Below, piece by piece: positions 41,260-52,739 of a stretch of 64,000 bases of DNA. Under the pieces are notes generated by a model. It ran no database searches and was not told where the DNA came from. It was given only the letters and a program-made list of their open reading frames with translations. Positions within the stretch are counted from its first letter, which is position 1; the number at the start of each line of letters is the position of its first letter. The position numbers were made by a program, and so were the translations under genes. This stretch comes from Nephrocerus scutellatus (taxonomy: Eukaryota; Arthropoda; Insecta; Diptera; Pipunculidae): positions 10,767,969-10,831,968 of the forward strand of contig OX352762.1 in the NCBI GenBank assembly GCA_947095585.1, written 5' to 3'.

Positions 41260-42410
41260 GAGTCATCTTGAGAACTGCACGCTGGATCCAAAAGCTCAGG
41301 TCAACGGTCAAAGGTCTTTCTGGGAAATCCCAATCTCAAGTCCTAACGTCTATCTCATTTAATGACCACCAATGCGACAACAGTAAAAAATGCGCATCAC
41401 ATTTTGCACGACAATTCGTCGAACACCCGTCAGCTCACGAGAAAAGCATTCGTCCAGTTTTACGCGCAAACTAAAAGCGTTAAAATGCGACGCAAACCAC
41501 CCTACCTTCACCGCCCTTGAGGTGCAAGATGCCATTAGGAAGCCTAAACCTTTCAAGGTACTTGGACCGGACGGTATTTCGATTTTGGTGTTGAAGAAGC
41601 TACATAACTCCAGCCTGGGTTATCTAGCAAAAATCTTGAACCTAACCAATGAAAACCTCACCATACCAAACGCCATTGCCAGGATAGTTCCAGTTTTAAA
41701 GCCTGGCAAACCCGCCCACGAAAGATCGTCTTATAGACCGATTTCGCTGCTCTTTCCTATAGCCAAAACTTTAGGTACACTCCTCCTCTCCAGTCTTCAT
41801 AAACACTAGAAACTCGCCTCCCACCAACATTGCTTTAGGAAACATCGCGGCACTACTTTTTTTTTTTATAATGACACACGGTAAAGGGGTTTGCACCCTT
41901 ATAATGCTTAGCACAACGTGGGCGTTAGGAAATTAGGGAGAGGAAAAAATGAGATGTCTATGCACGCGTGTCTTAAACGACTGCAGATCTACTACCGCCT
42001 TAAAGGAGCTGACGACACACATTGCGGACGGTCTTTACCACCGAAGCCCGCACTGGCGCACTGCTTTCGTGGCACTCGATTTGTCCAAGGCTTTCGACAG
42101 GGTTGACTACTCTACTCTCCTACAGGAGTCAGCTTACATTAATGGCAGGAGCGCATATGTGGAATTCAGAAATTCCTGCTCAAAGCATCGGAAACTTAAG
42201 ATGGGAGTCCCAAAAGGAGGGTTCCTCTCCCCCATCTTATTTAATCTGTCTCGTTGCTTCCTACTTCCCCTACTGGCGTTTAACTGACCACTTACGTTGA
42301 TTATTGCTCTGTTGGTGCCGATCTAAACGAGGTCACACATAGGATAAACTCCTACCTGACAGAGCTATCTAAATTGTTCAAGAACAGGAAACTTCACCTA
42401 CACTACCCCT
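41260..42410 (+). pseudogene. Jockey-like LINE RT, interrupted by another LINE
   Basis: Frames shift but read SFNDHQCDNSKKCASHFARQ, KVLGPDGISILVLKKL, NAIARIVPVLKPGKP and SSYRPISLLFPIAKTL, the classical Jockey-type RT opening. After the insertion at 41858-41988 it continues TALKELTTHIADG, FVALDLSKAFDRVDYS (motif A with catalytic D) and GVPKGGFLSPILFNL (motif B). Near 42310-42400 comes DLNEVTHRINSYLTELSK. The YADD motif is eroded. It is clearly non-functional. Confidence 0.8.
41858..41988 (-). mobile_element. 5'-truncated LINE 3' end nested in Jockey-like LINE
   Basis: A minus-strand insertion of about 131 bp. The A tail appears as T11 at 41857-41867, and the interior encodes a TRVHRHLIF-like end that matches the family at 11560-12350. 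CTACT occurs at both edges (41853-41857 and 41989-41993) as a short target duplication. Removing the insert rejoins the host frame (FRKHRGTT to TALKELTT). Confidence 0.75.
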
Positions 42411-43230
42411 GTTGTTGTTGCGTTTAATATGCGGCTAGCCTTAGACTCGTATGTGTGATTAGTACAACCGTAGCTTCAGCTTGAAAATGATATGATAGAT
42501 AGGATTGGAATGAAATATCGACTGATTTAGTACTGTAATGATCCAAAATACTTAATGCGTTTTTTAACAAACCCAATAATAACAATAAATAGGTATACTG
42601 TTGTCTTCGCACTAGCTATATCCACCACTATCCTCTTACCACCTTTCCCCTCCCCACACTCATCACCAGCTTTAATAAGATATGTACATATATTGAAAAT
42701 TTAATAAAAATATTTTTATAAATGTGGCTGATTGCTGATATAAAGATTTTAGATTTCCCATCTTCTAGAGTGCATTTTCACAGAATATTTACTTGTGACC
42801 TTTTCTTTGTATTTACAAGAACACGAAATAGATCATCGACAGCAACAAAAACTTGCACGTTCATTCAATTGAAACGTGGAAACTTGGGCTTCAAAGTGTG
42901 TTGACTGTCGTAGCGTAATAGCATTGCGTCATTGTATTAGCAGCAACAGCCGACTGTATTGTTAGGATTATTATCGCATCACAACACGAGACAGCGATCA
43001 TGAAGGCAAAAATAATTGGTCTTTGCAGTCTTCTGAAATCGAAATCGAGCATGGAATTCGGTTTAGAAAACAACCCCTTGTGTGGCTATGTCACGCCACT
43101 CTGTCTTTCCATCGTACCTAAGTACAGGCGCCGCCGTCTGAAGTGTTATTTAATCAAAAGTCTAATTTCGTCATTTATGAATATGTATTTTTCTTTACAA
43201 TTTTTAGAAAATGTTTAAAACATTTCAATT
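42411..43230. other. Stretch without recognised coding or repeat signal
   Basis: Possible 3' debris of the Jockey-like LINE at its left edge. The rest is AT-rich with no support for a gene. Confidence 0.35.
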
Positions 43231-43239
43231 TTTTTGAAA

Positions 43240-43400
43240 AAAATGTTACTTCTCGATATAGCCACCTTTGGCGCGGATCTTAGCTGTCGAGTCTCTTACC
43301 GAAGGCATTGCATTTTGCACGAACGTGATCTTTTGGTATTTTGGTCCATTCTCTGCGAAGAGCTGATTTCCAACGTTTATTTTGTAATGACATTCTAGTC
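43240..43400 (-). pseudogene. Tc1-type transposase C-terminal relic
   Basis: The minus strand reads SLQNKRWKSALRREWTKIP, then GKRLDS and AKGGY-like pieces after shifts. This resembles the conserved end of Tc1 transposases (TWxxIP ... IxAKGGxT). It is short and broken. Confidence 0.4.
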
Positions 43401-43689
43401 AGCTCTTGGGAAATGGCCAGTCTGTTTTCTACGCATTTTGCAGCAAGCTCCAAGCTTCCAGATTGTGCATTGCTTCCGCCTGTACTTCTGAGTATTGAAC
43501 AGATTTACATGCGTACTCTTGCAGTTGCGAGAATTATAAACGACTCACAAATCTACTCGGCTGAGACTCGACTGAGATTTTACTCTCGCCCACAAAAAAT
43601 TCACAATCTTTCTTTAAGAACTCCATTCAAAGTGGAAACAGATTTCCACATGCGCATGTGCTAGGATTAGAACATACCAAGTTGTCTAT

Positions 43690-44760
43690 CTTAAAACCAT
43701 GTAGGTAAATGTCGCTTAGTACAGTCATTGGCAAAATTATTTATACATTGCAATGCTCGCACTCTATCAAACCAATAAAGCTGTTGAACATCATCATTGG
43801 TCCATACCAGTGTGACTTCATCCCAGGCAAATCAACAACTGATCAGATTTACATCCTTAGGCAGGTGATGGAAAAGTGTCTAGAGTTTCAAAACTCACTA
43901 CACCATTTAATGATAGACTTAAAAGCCACCTATGATAGCAAAGCCAGAGTAGAACTTTATAAAGCCATGAGAGAATTCGGCATCCCAAAACAAACTGACA
44001 CGACTATTTAGATTGACCATGACCAATGTTAAAAGCCAAGTAAAGGCCTGCGTCCTTTTCAACCTGGCGTTGGAGAAAGTGATCCGAGACTCTGACGTAA
44101 CGGCGAGAGGAAAAATCCCCTAAAAGTCAATACTGGCTTACGCAGACGATATTGTCATCGTTGGTAGAAACCCTAGAGCCGTACAGAAAGCTTTCATCCA
44201 GATCGAGCAGGCGGCACGAAATCGGGGGCTGCACATAAATGAGAGCAGAACAACCACGTCTGCGACTAGAATATCCAACAAGATGCTTAATGCCAACAAA
44301 GCCTACTTAAAATCCAGGAACTTTACCATAACATCCATATAAGGTATATAGGACAATGGTCATACCAGTACTAAAATATGGATTTGAGACTTGGGTGCAT
44401 AGCAAGAAGCATTCTGACCTCTTAGCCGCGTTCGAGAGAAAAGTATTACGGAGAATTGTTGGCCCCGTATGTGAGGAAGAACGATTCCGGAGACTCTATA
44501 ATGATGAGATCTACGTGCGTTACCGCAATGTCGACATCATGAAGAGAATAAAGCTCGGTAGGCTCCGGTTGGCAGGACACCTAGCTCGCATGAGCAAAGA
44601 GGATCCTGCTCGGAAAGTCCTTTGCGGTAGGATATAAAGAAAACGAAAGCGAGGCCAGCCAAGCCTATGCTGGAAGGATGGCGTAGACCAGCCCGCCCAG
44701 AGTTTAGGGATGCCAAACTGGATGACATCGGCTCGAAATCGAGACCGGTGGAAAAAAAAA
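43690..44760 (+). pseudogene. RTE-like LINE RT domain, decayed
   Basis: At 43709-44011 it reads VIGKIIYTLQCSHSIKPIK, IIGPYQCDFIPGKSTTDQIY (RT motif 1-2 region) and HHLMIDLKATYDSK (catalytic D motif). Then come ALEKVIRDSDVTARGK and LAYADDIVIVGRNPRAVQKA (YADD active site present), VIPVLKYGFETWVHSKKHSD, AFERKVLRRIVGPVCEE and GRLRLAGHLARMSK. It is the most complete copy of the RTE family in this window, but a stretch between motifs is deleted and the frame breaks several times. Confidence 0.8.
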
Positions 44761-44892
44761 TTGAGAAATGTGATATATTGTAAATTACATTCCTTGGATT
44801 TTTGATTTTTAATAAAGGGCTTAGCCCAGCTTATTGCCGTGGCGCAAGTCATTCAGGGAGTTCTCCCTTGGCAATAAGTTTATCATAAAAAA
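44750..44892 (+). repeat. LINE 3' tail shared with 35940-36441
   Basis: GAGAAATGTGATATATTGTA, AATAAAGGGCTTAGCCCA, AGTCATTCAGGGAGTTCTCC and CCTTGGCAATAAGTTTATCA match the 3' end of the LINE at 34328-36441, without its MITE. It ends in nine A. The small hairpin of GAATGTGAT / ATCACATTC-type is partly kept. Confidence 0.7.
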
Positions 44893-44894
44893 AA

Positions 44895-45620
44895 AGTGTT
44901 GTTTCCTCCTTTTGCTGCAATAAGTTCTGCATTGCGTCTGGGCATAGAGTCTATTGAGTCCTGCACTTGTTCTACTGGATCGCTACTCCAAGCTGTTATG
45001 AATTACTTCCAAGTTTGATCTGCAGTTCAGCCAATGTTTTCGGGAATTTTCGATGTCTCAATGTGCTAAGGATTTTCAATAACGTTAAGATCGGGACTTT
45101 GCGGGTGCCATTTTAAAAACATGTTCATCCACTTCTGCCAAATACCTTTTGATGCTCCGGGATGTATGTATCGGTGCATTGTCTTGCTGTGGGATAAACT
45201 TACTCCCGATAAATCTTGAAAATATTTAAATAATGTGACTGTTTCCTATTATCGGAGTACCTTACAAGTGGTTCCACACCACTACTTGATATGCAACCCT
45301 ATATCATGATCTTGCCTCCTTTGGAATGCCTTGCGGATTGCGTGACCATGCTAAGCGTTTGTTTTAGCAACGGAGTAATAACATTTTCTTTCATAGGTAC
45401 CATCCAAAGAGCAAGCTGTTTCATGATAGAGAGTGAAAGTTGTAGATCCTACGGCACTATCGTAAAATGTTGGAGATTTTAATAAATCGTCGAATTCCTG
45501 ATGAAATACAGCCAGGCTTAGGTAATTCTGGGTTCTTGCTAGCTCAATGCTTGCTATGGCACTGACATTAGTCGGATGTGAAGTTCTTGCAGATGCTTTT
45601 CGATGGATGTAATTTTGCTT
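44895..45620 (-). pseudogene. Tc1-like transposase relic
   Basis: The minus strand encodes SKFIPQQDNAPIHTSRSIKR (the DN-H-T motif around the second catalytic Asp), VDEHVFKMAPAKS, eroded INPIENLW-type sequence, then DSIDSMPRRNAELIAAKGGN in pieces across shifts. It is a classical Tc1 DD34E transposase, now dead. Confidence 0.75.
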
Positions 45621-45749
45621 GTTTCATACAAATCTGTATTTGACTAGAAGTAGCCATTGTGGAGCTTCCTATGGAGGCCAGTACATGCTTAATGTATGTT
45701 GGAGATATCGTGTAGCAAGTGATGAACCCATAGCATATTACCGGACGGA

Positions 45750-46080
45750 TAATCTGCTTGTATATTAGTAGCTTTGGTTTTTGTTTTGGCTGAGTCCTTG
45801 GCTTCGTCTCATTAGAGAATGTGACAATCTGAAAGCATAATTTGCTCTCTGTATGGTCCTCGATGCATGTACGTTAAAGTTAAACAGCTCGCTGAAATTA
45901 ATTCCGAGGTATCGAACTGTCCGTGATGAGTTGATGACCGTGCTGTTATCCAGCCTAAGGTTCAAGCTCCTTCCAATATTGGCTAGAGCTTTTCTGCTGC
46001 GGCCTACTTCGACTTCTTCCTACACAGCAGCTTCTTTTATACCCAAACTTCTGGGCTTAAACAAATTCAAATTGTGCTGA
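45750..46080 (-). pseudogene. LINE RT fragment (Jockey superfamily)
   Basis: The minus strand reads LRLDNSTVINSSRTVRYLGI, then NFSELFNFNVHASRTIQRAN and YAFRLSHSLMRRS. This is the region after the RT active site (KYLG...) of Jockey-type elements. Only about 100 residues remain. Confidence 0.6.
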
Positions 46081-46540
46081 TTGACCAATCGGATCGATTT
46101 ATTATCTATCGACCAATTGTATCGATCTGATATAGATTCAATTTCGGGTCCGCCCTCAAATTCATTTCATCCTCATACGCCACATCAGTCCATGTGCATA
46201 AGTACAATGATTTGCACTAATGTACATAGTGTTGTGCCTTCGTAAAGTCAATACGACAGGCGACAGATCATAATTTATTGATACACTGTCGATCGGTCGT
46301 TTGGTTAAATTTATGAGGGTTTTCGTATATCACGTTTTCGTTAACCCAGAAATATCGGTTAGGTTTTAATGGTTTATATAAAGAGTACACACTGTACAGC
46401 TTAAGGCTAAAAATGCCCTGTAAGTGATTTTGGTTCCCACACAACAATACCAATGCCGTTTTTTAAGTGCTCGTGCATTATGAGAGCATGCAAGCGAGTA
46501 ATAAAGATAACAATGCTAGCTTGTATCCTTAAGATTGAGT
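46081..46540. other. Stretch without recognised features
   Basis: Repeated ATCGATCTGAT-like phrases occur near 46090-46135, but nothing more can be supported. Confidence 0.35.
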
Positions 46541-46549
46541 TATTTATGG

Positions 46550-46830
46550 ATTTTGACTTGCATTATTGGAATGTCAAATCCACATCCATAGTGGAGCGAA
46601 AGATGATAAGGCGTTGTGTTGATCACAACAATTTGAAAGAACAAACAATTCTAACGTCTTCTCTGTTCGATGGATGTCACCCTTTTTCTGCCTCTCCCGG
46701 TTTCACTTTTTACACTTACACACTCTCTAAACTTTGTAATTTGATTATAAACAGTTTTCCGACTGCAACCGTATTTTTTAACAAGCTCCACTGGTGAAAC
46801 ACCCCTCTGGAAATTCACAACAAAAGTTGC
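46550..46830 (-). pseudogene. Tc1/mariner N-terminal helix-turn-helix relic
   Basis: The minus strand reads FHQWSLLKNTVAVGKLFINQ and ITKFRECVSVKSETGRGRKR, resembling the DNA-binding N-terminus of Tc1/Tc3-type transposases, whose second half ends in a Gly-Arg-rich linker. No catalytic domain is attached. Confidence 0.45.
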
Positions 46831-47039
46831 GTTTTCTTATACTTAGTAAAAAGAAGTATAGTAATCATGAAAATTTTCGAACTTGGTATTTTTGCAGATT
46901 CACCCATTACCGTATCTCCTGAGTCAGAAAAAGCGAAAATAAAAATAAAATATCTGTCTGTCTGTATGTATGTCTGTCCATTCTACAGCCCAGGCGGCTG
47001 AACTTATCGGCATGAAAATTCATATTTAAGCTTTTTACA

Positions 47040-47780
47040 TAAATTGTGAGGGGCCAGATGATTTTGACGGAAATCTGACAGCCGGAAGTGACAGTTTACT
47101 TAGACAGATTTTCGAGTTTTTGCAAATAACTCAAAAAATGTTTAAACAAATTTAATATACACTTACTAAAGATTCCGGTCCCGTCCGTAAAAGAAAGTCG
47201 TGTTGTCCCAAACACCTCAATTTTTGGTCAAGGGATTGTGAGTGACCTGATGATTTTGACGGAAATCTGACAGCCGGAAGTGACAGTTTACTTAGACAAT
47301 TTTTCGAGTTTTTGCAAATAACTCAAAAAGTATTGAACTTAGAAGAAATCTGTTAAGAGCAAAAGAAATTTGAACAAAAAGCAAAAAAAAAAAACAAAAA
47401 AATTAAAAAAAAAACAATTGAAAACAAATTTAATATACATTTACTAAAGATTCCGGTCCCGTCCGTAAAAGAAAGTCGTGTTGTCCCCACACCTTCAATT
47501 TTTGTCAAGGGATTGTGAGTGACCAGATGATTTTGACGGAAATCTGACAGCCGGAAGTGACAGTTTACTTAGACAGTTTTTCGAGTTTTTGCAAATAACT
47601 CAAAAAGTATTGTACTTAGAAGAAATCTGTTAAGAGCAAAAGCAATTTAAACAAAAAGCAAAAAAAAAATTTAAAAAAACAATAAAAAAAAAATTTAAAA
47701 CAAAATTAATATACATCTACTAAAGATTCCGGTCCCGACCGTAAAACAAAGTCGTGTTTTCCCCACAACTCCATTTTTTG
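47040..47780. repeat. Three-copy tandem repeat, 190-280 bp units
   Basis: The phrase GATTTTGACGGAAATCTGAC followed by AGCCGGAAGTGACAGTTTAC starts copies at about 47059, 47251 and 47528. Each is followed by AAAGATTCCGGTCCCG and GTCGTGTTGTCCC. Copies 2 and 3 contain an added A-rich stretch of about 80 bp. There is no coding signal. Confidence 0.75.
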
Positions 47781-47924
47781 TCATGGGAAAGCTCAATCGT
47801 TTTAGTCACTTTTCATAAGTTACAAAGCCAAACTGATCGCAGTAGTTGGCTGCATCGCCCAGTGCCATTTAATCAAAGAAATGTAGAACCGTTACCTCCT
47901 CAGGGCAGTTATTTGTACTTGTGT

Positions 47925-48320
47925 AATAGTATATTACAGAACGAGCAAGGAAAGTGGAGCACTTTTCTGCGAGTCGTGTACGCTATTTTTCACGCGTCCA
48001 AACCGTTTTTTTTTTTTGCTAAATCGAGAGAGAAGCAGAAATGTGAGAATGTGTGTTCGCTGTGACTGCAGTAAATAACAAAGAAATGAATTTTTCACGC
48101 TTCCAAACCGGTTTTTCTGCTAAATCGAGAGAGAAGCAGAAATCACAACCGACAAACAAAAGAGAATTTTTGCTCATGCGCAATGTGTTCGCTGAGATTG
48201 TAGTAAATAACAAAATACGTTTATATCATAACATAACTAGTGTTGTTATGGGCTACTTTCGAGGCTAGTTTATAGCGTACGAAACAGTCACTTTCGTCTA
48301 TGGGCGTGTGAAAATAATTT
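47925..48320. repeat. Dispersed repeat D, copy 2
   Basis: This matches 3410-3695 at both ends, including AGAACGAGCAAGGAAAGTGG and CGTCTATGGGCGTGTGAAAA. Internally AAATCGAGAGAGAAGCAGAA occurs twice (about 48025 and 48124), so this copy carries a local tandem duplication absent from the other. Confidence 0.6.
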
Positions 48321-48532
48321 TGTCAGTGGTAAATGGTGTGTAAATAATTGTGCCACTATTTTTGTATTACTTTTTCACTTACCTGTTAAAATTTTAAAAG
48401 TTTTTGTTTTATTTACTGGTTTAATAAATTACTAAAACTAAAAAATATGAGAGATCTTCATTGATTTGTTGTCATTTCAAAAGTTCTGCAGCTTTATTGG
48501 CTGGTAAGAGTGGGAGCACATTGATATGTGTA

Positions 48533-48558
48533 AATAATTTTGCCAGTGACTGTCTAAG
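48533..48558 (-). repeat. Tc1-type terminal inverted repeat end
   Basis: GTGTAAATAATTTTGCCAGT followed by GACTGT is inverted relative to ACAGTCATTGGCAAAATTAT at 43718-43743. ACAGTCACTGGCAAAATTATT is typical of Tc1-like TIRs. The remainder of an element cannot be delimited. Confidence 0.45.
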
Positions 48559-49430
48559 AACACTTTAAAAACTCTCATGTCACATCTCACAAAAATGCAA
48601 CACCAACAACAACCTGTGGCTAATTGCCTTGGCGATATCGGCGGGGCTGCCAGCTGGTAATCTGGTGAGGGTGAGCTAACTTTACCGTGTTTGTCCGTTG
48701 TTATTTTATAACAGAAACTTCAAAATTTGTTCATTCATTTAAAAATAAATTTACATATTCGTTTTTTTTTCGCCTTTTTACGAGTATCGTTGTTCATTAG
48801 CAGCCGGACAAGGCCGGTACTTTTAATGCATTTTGTTACTTTTTTTTATTTATAACAAAACTGCTCAAATCGTTAGTGGTGGCAATAACCTGTACTTACC
48901 AAATCAATTACATATTTTAAATTTATTTGTTTATTTTTAGTGAATGTAGTTACAGGTTTCAGCGTATTGTGGTATTCATACAGATGTACATGGGTATGCA
49001 TGTGTGTTCGTACACACTTTTATCGTTTTCAGTTTTACAATTCACAATAAGTACATTCGAATTAAAATGATCATCATTACAAAATAATTTATAGGAATTT
49101 GATTTTTGTTTCTCTATATGGGGAATATCATTAAATTATGATATATTATTCGTTATTCGTTGGCCTGCCCTCGTCCCCGCTTAAATTAGTAAAGTCCGAC
49201 CACTTCTTTTATTTTGCTTTGTGCCCCAACCAAAGATAATTTCCAAACAACAACTACAGTCATCGGTACAAGTAATATAAGATAGGCTAGATATTTGTAT
49301 TCTTTCTTCTAACGACATCTGTTGACAAGAAAATGAAATAGAGAATTTATTTGGACCCGATAGGTGGCGCTGGGGAGGAAATGTAGGTTTCGTCTTATTT
49401 TTCTTCGTTTGGGTTTTTGTGCCTAACTAA
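48559..49430. other. AT-rich stretch, nothing recognised
   Basis: No genes, RNA genes or structured repeats are visible. Homopolymer T runs are frequent. Confidence 0.4.
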
Positions 49431-49659
49431 ATCTGGAACTCTCCCTTATAACTTACAGCTGGTAGCAGGTTTTTTGGCTGGGTGAGGCGTAGCAGCCGAT
49501 ATAAGTGTCCGGACCCATAGTTATCGTTATCGCCGTGATGAATAGTGCTGGATAGAATGGTGCTGAAGGATCGGGTGTTGGTGAGTAGTGAGGCATTCTG
49601 ATAGCCAGGGTAGCTGAGAGGTAAAGGTCCTGGGTCACCTCTATAAGGTGGTGGGGGGG

Positions 49660-49830
49660 TGGACGGCCGATATTGGTGTTGATTCTATTGTTTTCAGGTA
49701 ATAGTACGACAGCTCTAGGAGGATGGGGTCGATAGCTGATTAGTGAGGGGTGACCGATATTAGTATCGATTCTATAGTTTTCGAGGTCGCTGCGGTTAAT
49801 AGTGATGGTAAGACAGCTCTAGGGGGATTG
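49660..49830. repeat. Two diverged direct repeats
   Basis: GACGGCCGATATTGGTGTTG (49662) and GTGACCGATATTAGTATCG (49747) each lead to GATTCTAT with AGTTTTC or TGTTTTC and GACAGCTCTAGG. This is a local duplication of about 85 bp next to a LINE end. No function is apparent. Confidence 0.45.
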
Positions 49831-49852
49831 AGTCGAGGTGGTTGATTTTGAT

Positions 49853-50530
49853 TTATGTCCTATATCTCCTTGTGGGTCCTAGGACCTCTACTACGCCTAC
49901 GCGCCATCGCTTGCGGTTCCTGGCAATGAGCTTCAGCTCTCTCCAACTCTTCCCCAATTGCCGTGACTCCTCCTTAACTGTTCTGCCCCGTGTATTTCTC
50001 GGAGGACACGTTCTTTTAACATCCTGAGATATGGGATTCCATTGTATTGCGTAGTTTGCTATGGAACTGTCGCCTTTTCGGAGTGTATGACCAATCCACT
50101 GCCACTTCCGTCGTTGGATGGTTGTGCCTATTGGTTCCTGACCCGTTCTCTGGTAAAGATATTCGTTAGAGATACGGTTAGGCCAGAAAACCACCGTTAA
50201 GATGTTCTGTAGGCACCTATTTACGAACGTTTGTAATCTTTTTGTAATAGTAGCGGTCACCTTCCAAGTGCTGCACCCATACAACATCACAGATCCAACA
50301 TTTGAATGGAACAGTCGCAGCTTGGTGTTGTTTAAGATGATCGCATTGCTTCGCGCCATATTATGGACATCATTCCAAACACTGATTTTGCTTTGGCGAT
50401 TCGTTTGACAATGTCCTGTTCGGTTCCACCTTCGGTCGAGACATTTGCGCGCAAACACAGAGAACCACGAAAGTCCTGTAACTTTGATAGCCTTTTTGGG
50501 TATAGGGGTTCTGAGTAATCAAGTGGAAGT
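49853..50530 (-). pseudogene. ETWKVT-family LINE RT C-terminus, minus strand
   Basis: The minus strand reads NVGSVMLYGCSTWKVTATIT, KRLQTFVNRCLQNIL, QRRKWQWIGHTLRKGDSSIA and SWRELKLIARNRKRWRVGVV. This matches the family of the element at 34328-36441 and is longer at the C-terminus. It is 5'-truncated. About 200 residues are open without a stop, the best-preserved LINE frame in the window. Confidence 0.8.
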
Positions 50531-50689
50531 AAAAGAGTTCGTTGACATTAACGATCAAAGCGCAAGATATATTCGAAGGATTTGATCGAAATTCGGTGCC
50601 AAAATCCAGATTATTGAGAGCTCGGTGAACTTTTTTCCCACCAAATAGAAAATAAATATAATATTTTTTATATAAAAATATATATATTT

Positions 50690-50830
50690 GTATGGGTGCC
50701 CCCTGACCCGATCCGCCCGATCACTTCCAAATTTGTACAAAAAGTATTGTCAATCAGAGATACAGGGGGTTAAGGCGGTTAAAAATTGATCACCAGCCAC
50801 GGGCACGTGAAGTTAATAAAGATTATTTAA
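50690..50830 (+). repeat. GATCAC dispersed repeat, copy 2
   Basis: TGTATGGGTGCCCCCTGACC, CCGATCACTTCC, ACAAAAAGTATTGTC and the end CCAGCCACGGGCACGTGAAG identify the family. It is a short copy missing the middle. Confidence 0.65.
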
Positions 50831-51800
50831 AAATATGACAAAATGCTAACATCTTGGGCTACAGAATATTTCAGAATAATATTTTACCTTTTATCTCTTC
50901 CATAGCTTTAATCAACTGCACACCCTGTAACCCATCATGATTCTTCTGCGTTATCAATATTTTAATACGCAAATTTTGTAAGGTTTTCGCGCAAAACAAA
51001 AAAAAAACACCTAGACGATGAATTTTTTTATTTAAATTCAAAGTCCAGAGTCAAGCGACCATGTTAATGCAATAAATTTCTAATTTATTCATAAAATCCA
51101 CAATTCGTTAAGTTTGACAAAAAAAATATCAGTCAAACATTTCAATTTAAATTCTGTTATCGTCGACGCTACTCAGTTAGGGTTGTCTGTTAGTTGCTGT
51201 TTTATACTCGTACATACACTTTTTACACTAGTGCACTTTTCAGTGTAACAACAACTTTTCTAGTAAGCGATTAATTATTCCGATTCGACCTTCAGACAGT
51301 CAGTAATTTAGTTTAGATTTTTGTTTACTTTTTTGAACAAGTCAGTATAGGTGTATGTATTATGGAATACGAGTGAATTCTTAAAGCAGCTAAGTACAAG
51401 TAGTGTAAGGTGGTTGAAAACACCATTAAAGTGAAGTGTACGCTAGGAATAGATCCAATAGATGCAGACGTTTTTAAAAAATAATTTTCTTTAATGTCAG
51501 TTAGTGGGGTATAAAAATGGTAGCAACAACTTAAGCAAAAAAGTTGCGTATGAATATGTTAAGCAGAAAACATGGTGCGCACCAGTCTTGCGGATACACT
51601 AGTGACTGCTCCGTAGGCAAAGAAGGACGATGACTTCACAACATCTAGTTGTGATAGCATTAAAGGAGATTGTGAGATTCAAAAACCGAATTCCAAACAA
51701 TCAACATCTTCGGTTCACTCCAAAATAATAAACGACACCAAAGTAGAATTCGATTAGGGAACCAGCAGAAACCCACCGCTTAACGAAGGGGAGGGACACA
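50831..51800. other. Stretch without recognised coding signal
   Basis: AT-rich, with an initiator-like TCAGTT near 51173 and a following region that could be 5' untranslated, but no downstream promoter element is in register. No coding exon is supportable. Confidence 0.3.
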
Positions 51801-52735
51801 TTTATTCGGGTAACGAAACGTGATTACGTGTGCAGTGTACGTCAAGCGGCCTAAAGAGCGGCTGTTATTATTTCTTTCGAGGTTTGGCACAAATAAATTA
51901 CTGTTTTGTGTAGACTTCAGTATTTCGAACGATAAGCAGCACTTACATTTTGTGGTTTGTGTGCGAGACCCAGCAGTGTAAAAGCTGGAGTACTCCAATA
52001 AACACAGACGGTTAACCTGGAGGAGATTATCGTAGACTCCTTAGAGTTGGACAAAATATGCGCGATACATGCGTTCATACTACGTTGTATTGTTGGGAGG
52101 AAGCGGATACACACTTCAAATTCAAGACATTTGTTTCGATTGAGTTTGCTTACAAGTCCAATGTACGAAATGGTTCCAGTCTGGCTTGTAGAAGATATGG
52201 GCAAAAGTTTCTATATTGTGTACCTAAATAAATGTTAGCCTAAAAATAATATTTTAGGTTTCCTTGGCATAAGAAAGAAGTTTTCACAAAAACCTAACGT
52301 TAGTAGCTCCGACTACTACCTACCCGCTTTTTAGGCTCAGACAGAGATCACCTTCGGAGCCAGTATTGATCCCGTTCAGAGCTACTTATTATATTACAGT
52401 TTATGAAATAAAAAAAAAAACATTTTCTATAAATTCTCTAATAACCAAATTAATGCTAATGAAAAATAAAAACTCAACCACAAAACAACCCCTTCGCAAA
52501 GCAGCGCTGAACACAGCGCACCAGCGGTCACAGAACACAGTCATTATAGTATGGCGTGATTTGATGCCTCTATATGGTGTGATCAGGCTTTAGGAATTGG
52601 GTTAAAAATCGATAAATTGATTGAAAAGTGGGTTGGGATTTATAAAAATTGAAATTCCACGAGATAATACTGAAATTTGCATAAGAAACAAGTAAATGTA
52701 AAAAAAAAATTCGTTTTTCGGGTACAAAGTTTTAT
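51801..52735. other. Stretch without recognised genes
   Basis: Open frames exist (for example 51917-52204 on minus), but none shows a domain or splice context that I recognise. Confidence 0.35.
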
Positions 52736-52739
52736 GTAT

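Noticed and set aside
51170..51210. Second core promoter with initiator TCAGTT
   Set aside because: No TATA box and no downstream element at +28; a chance match to a 6-bp motif is likely.
51917..52204. 95-residue minus-strand open frame
   Set aside because: No domain, splice signals or homology recognised; length is expected by chance in this sequence.
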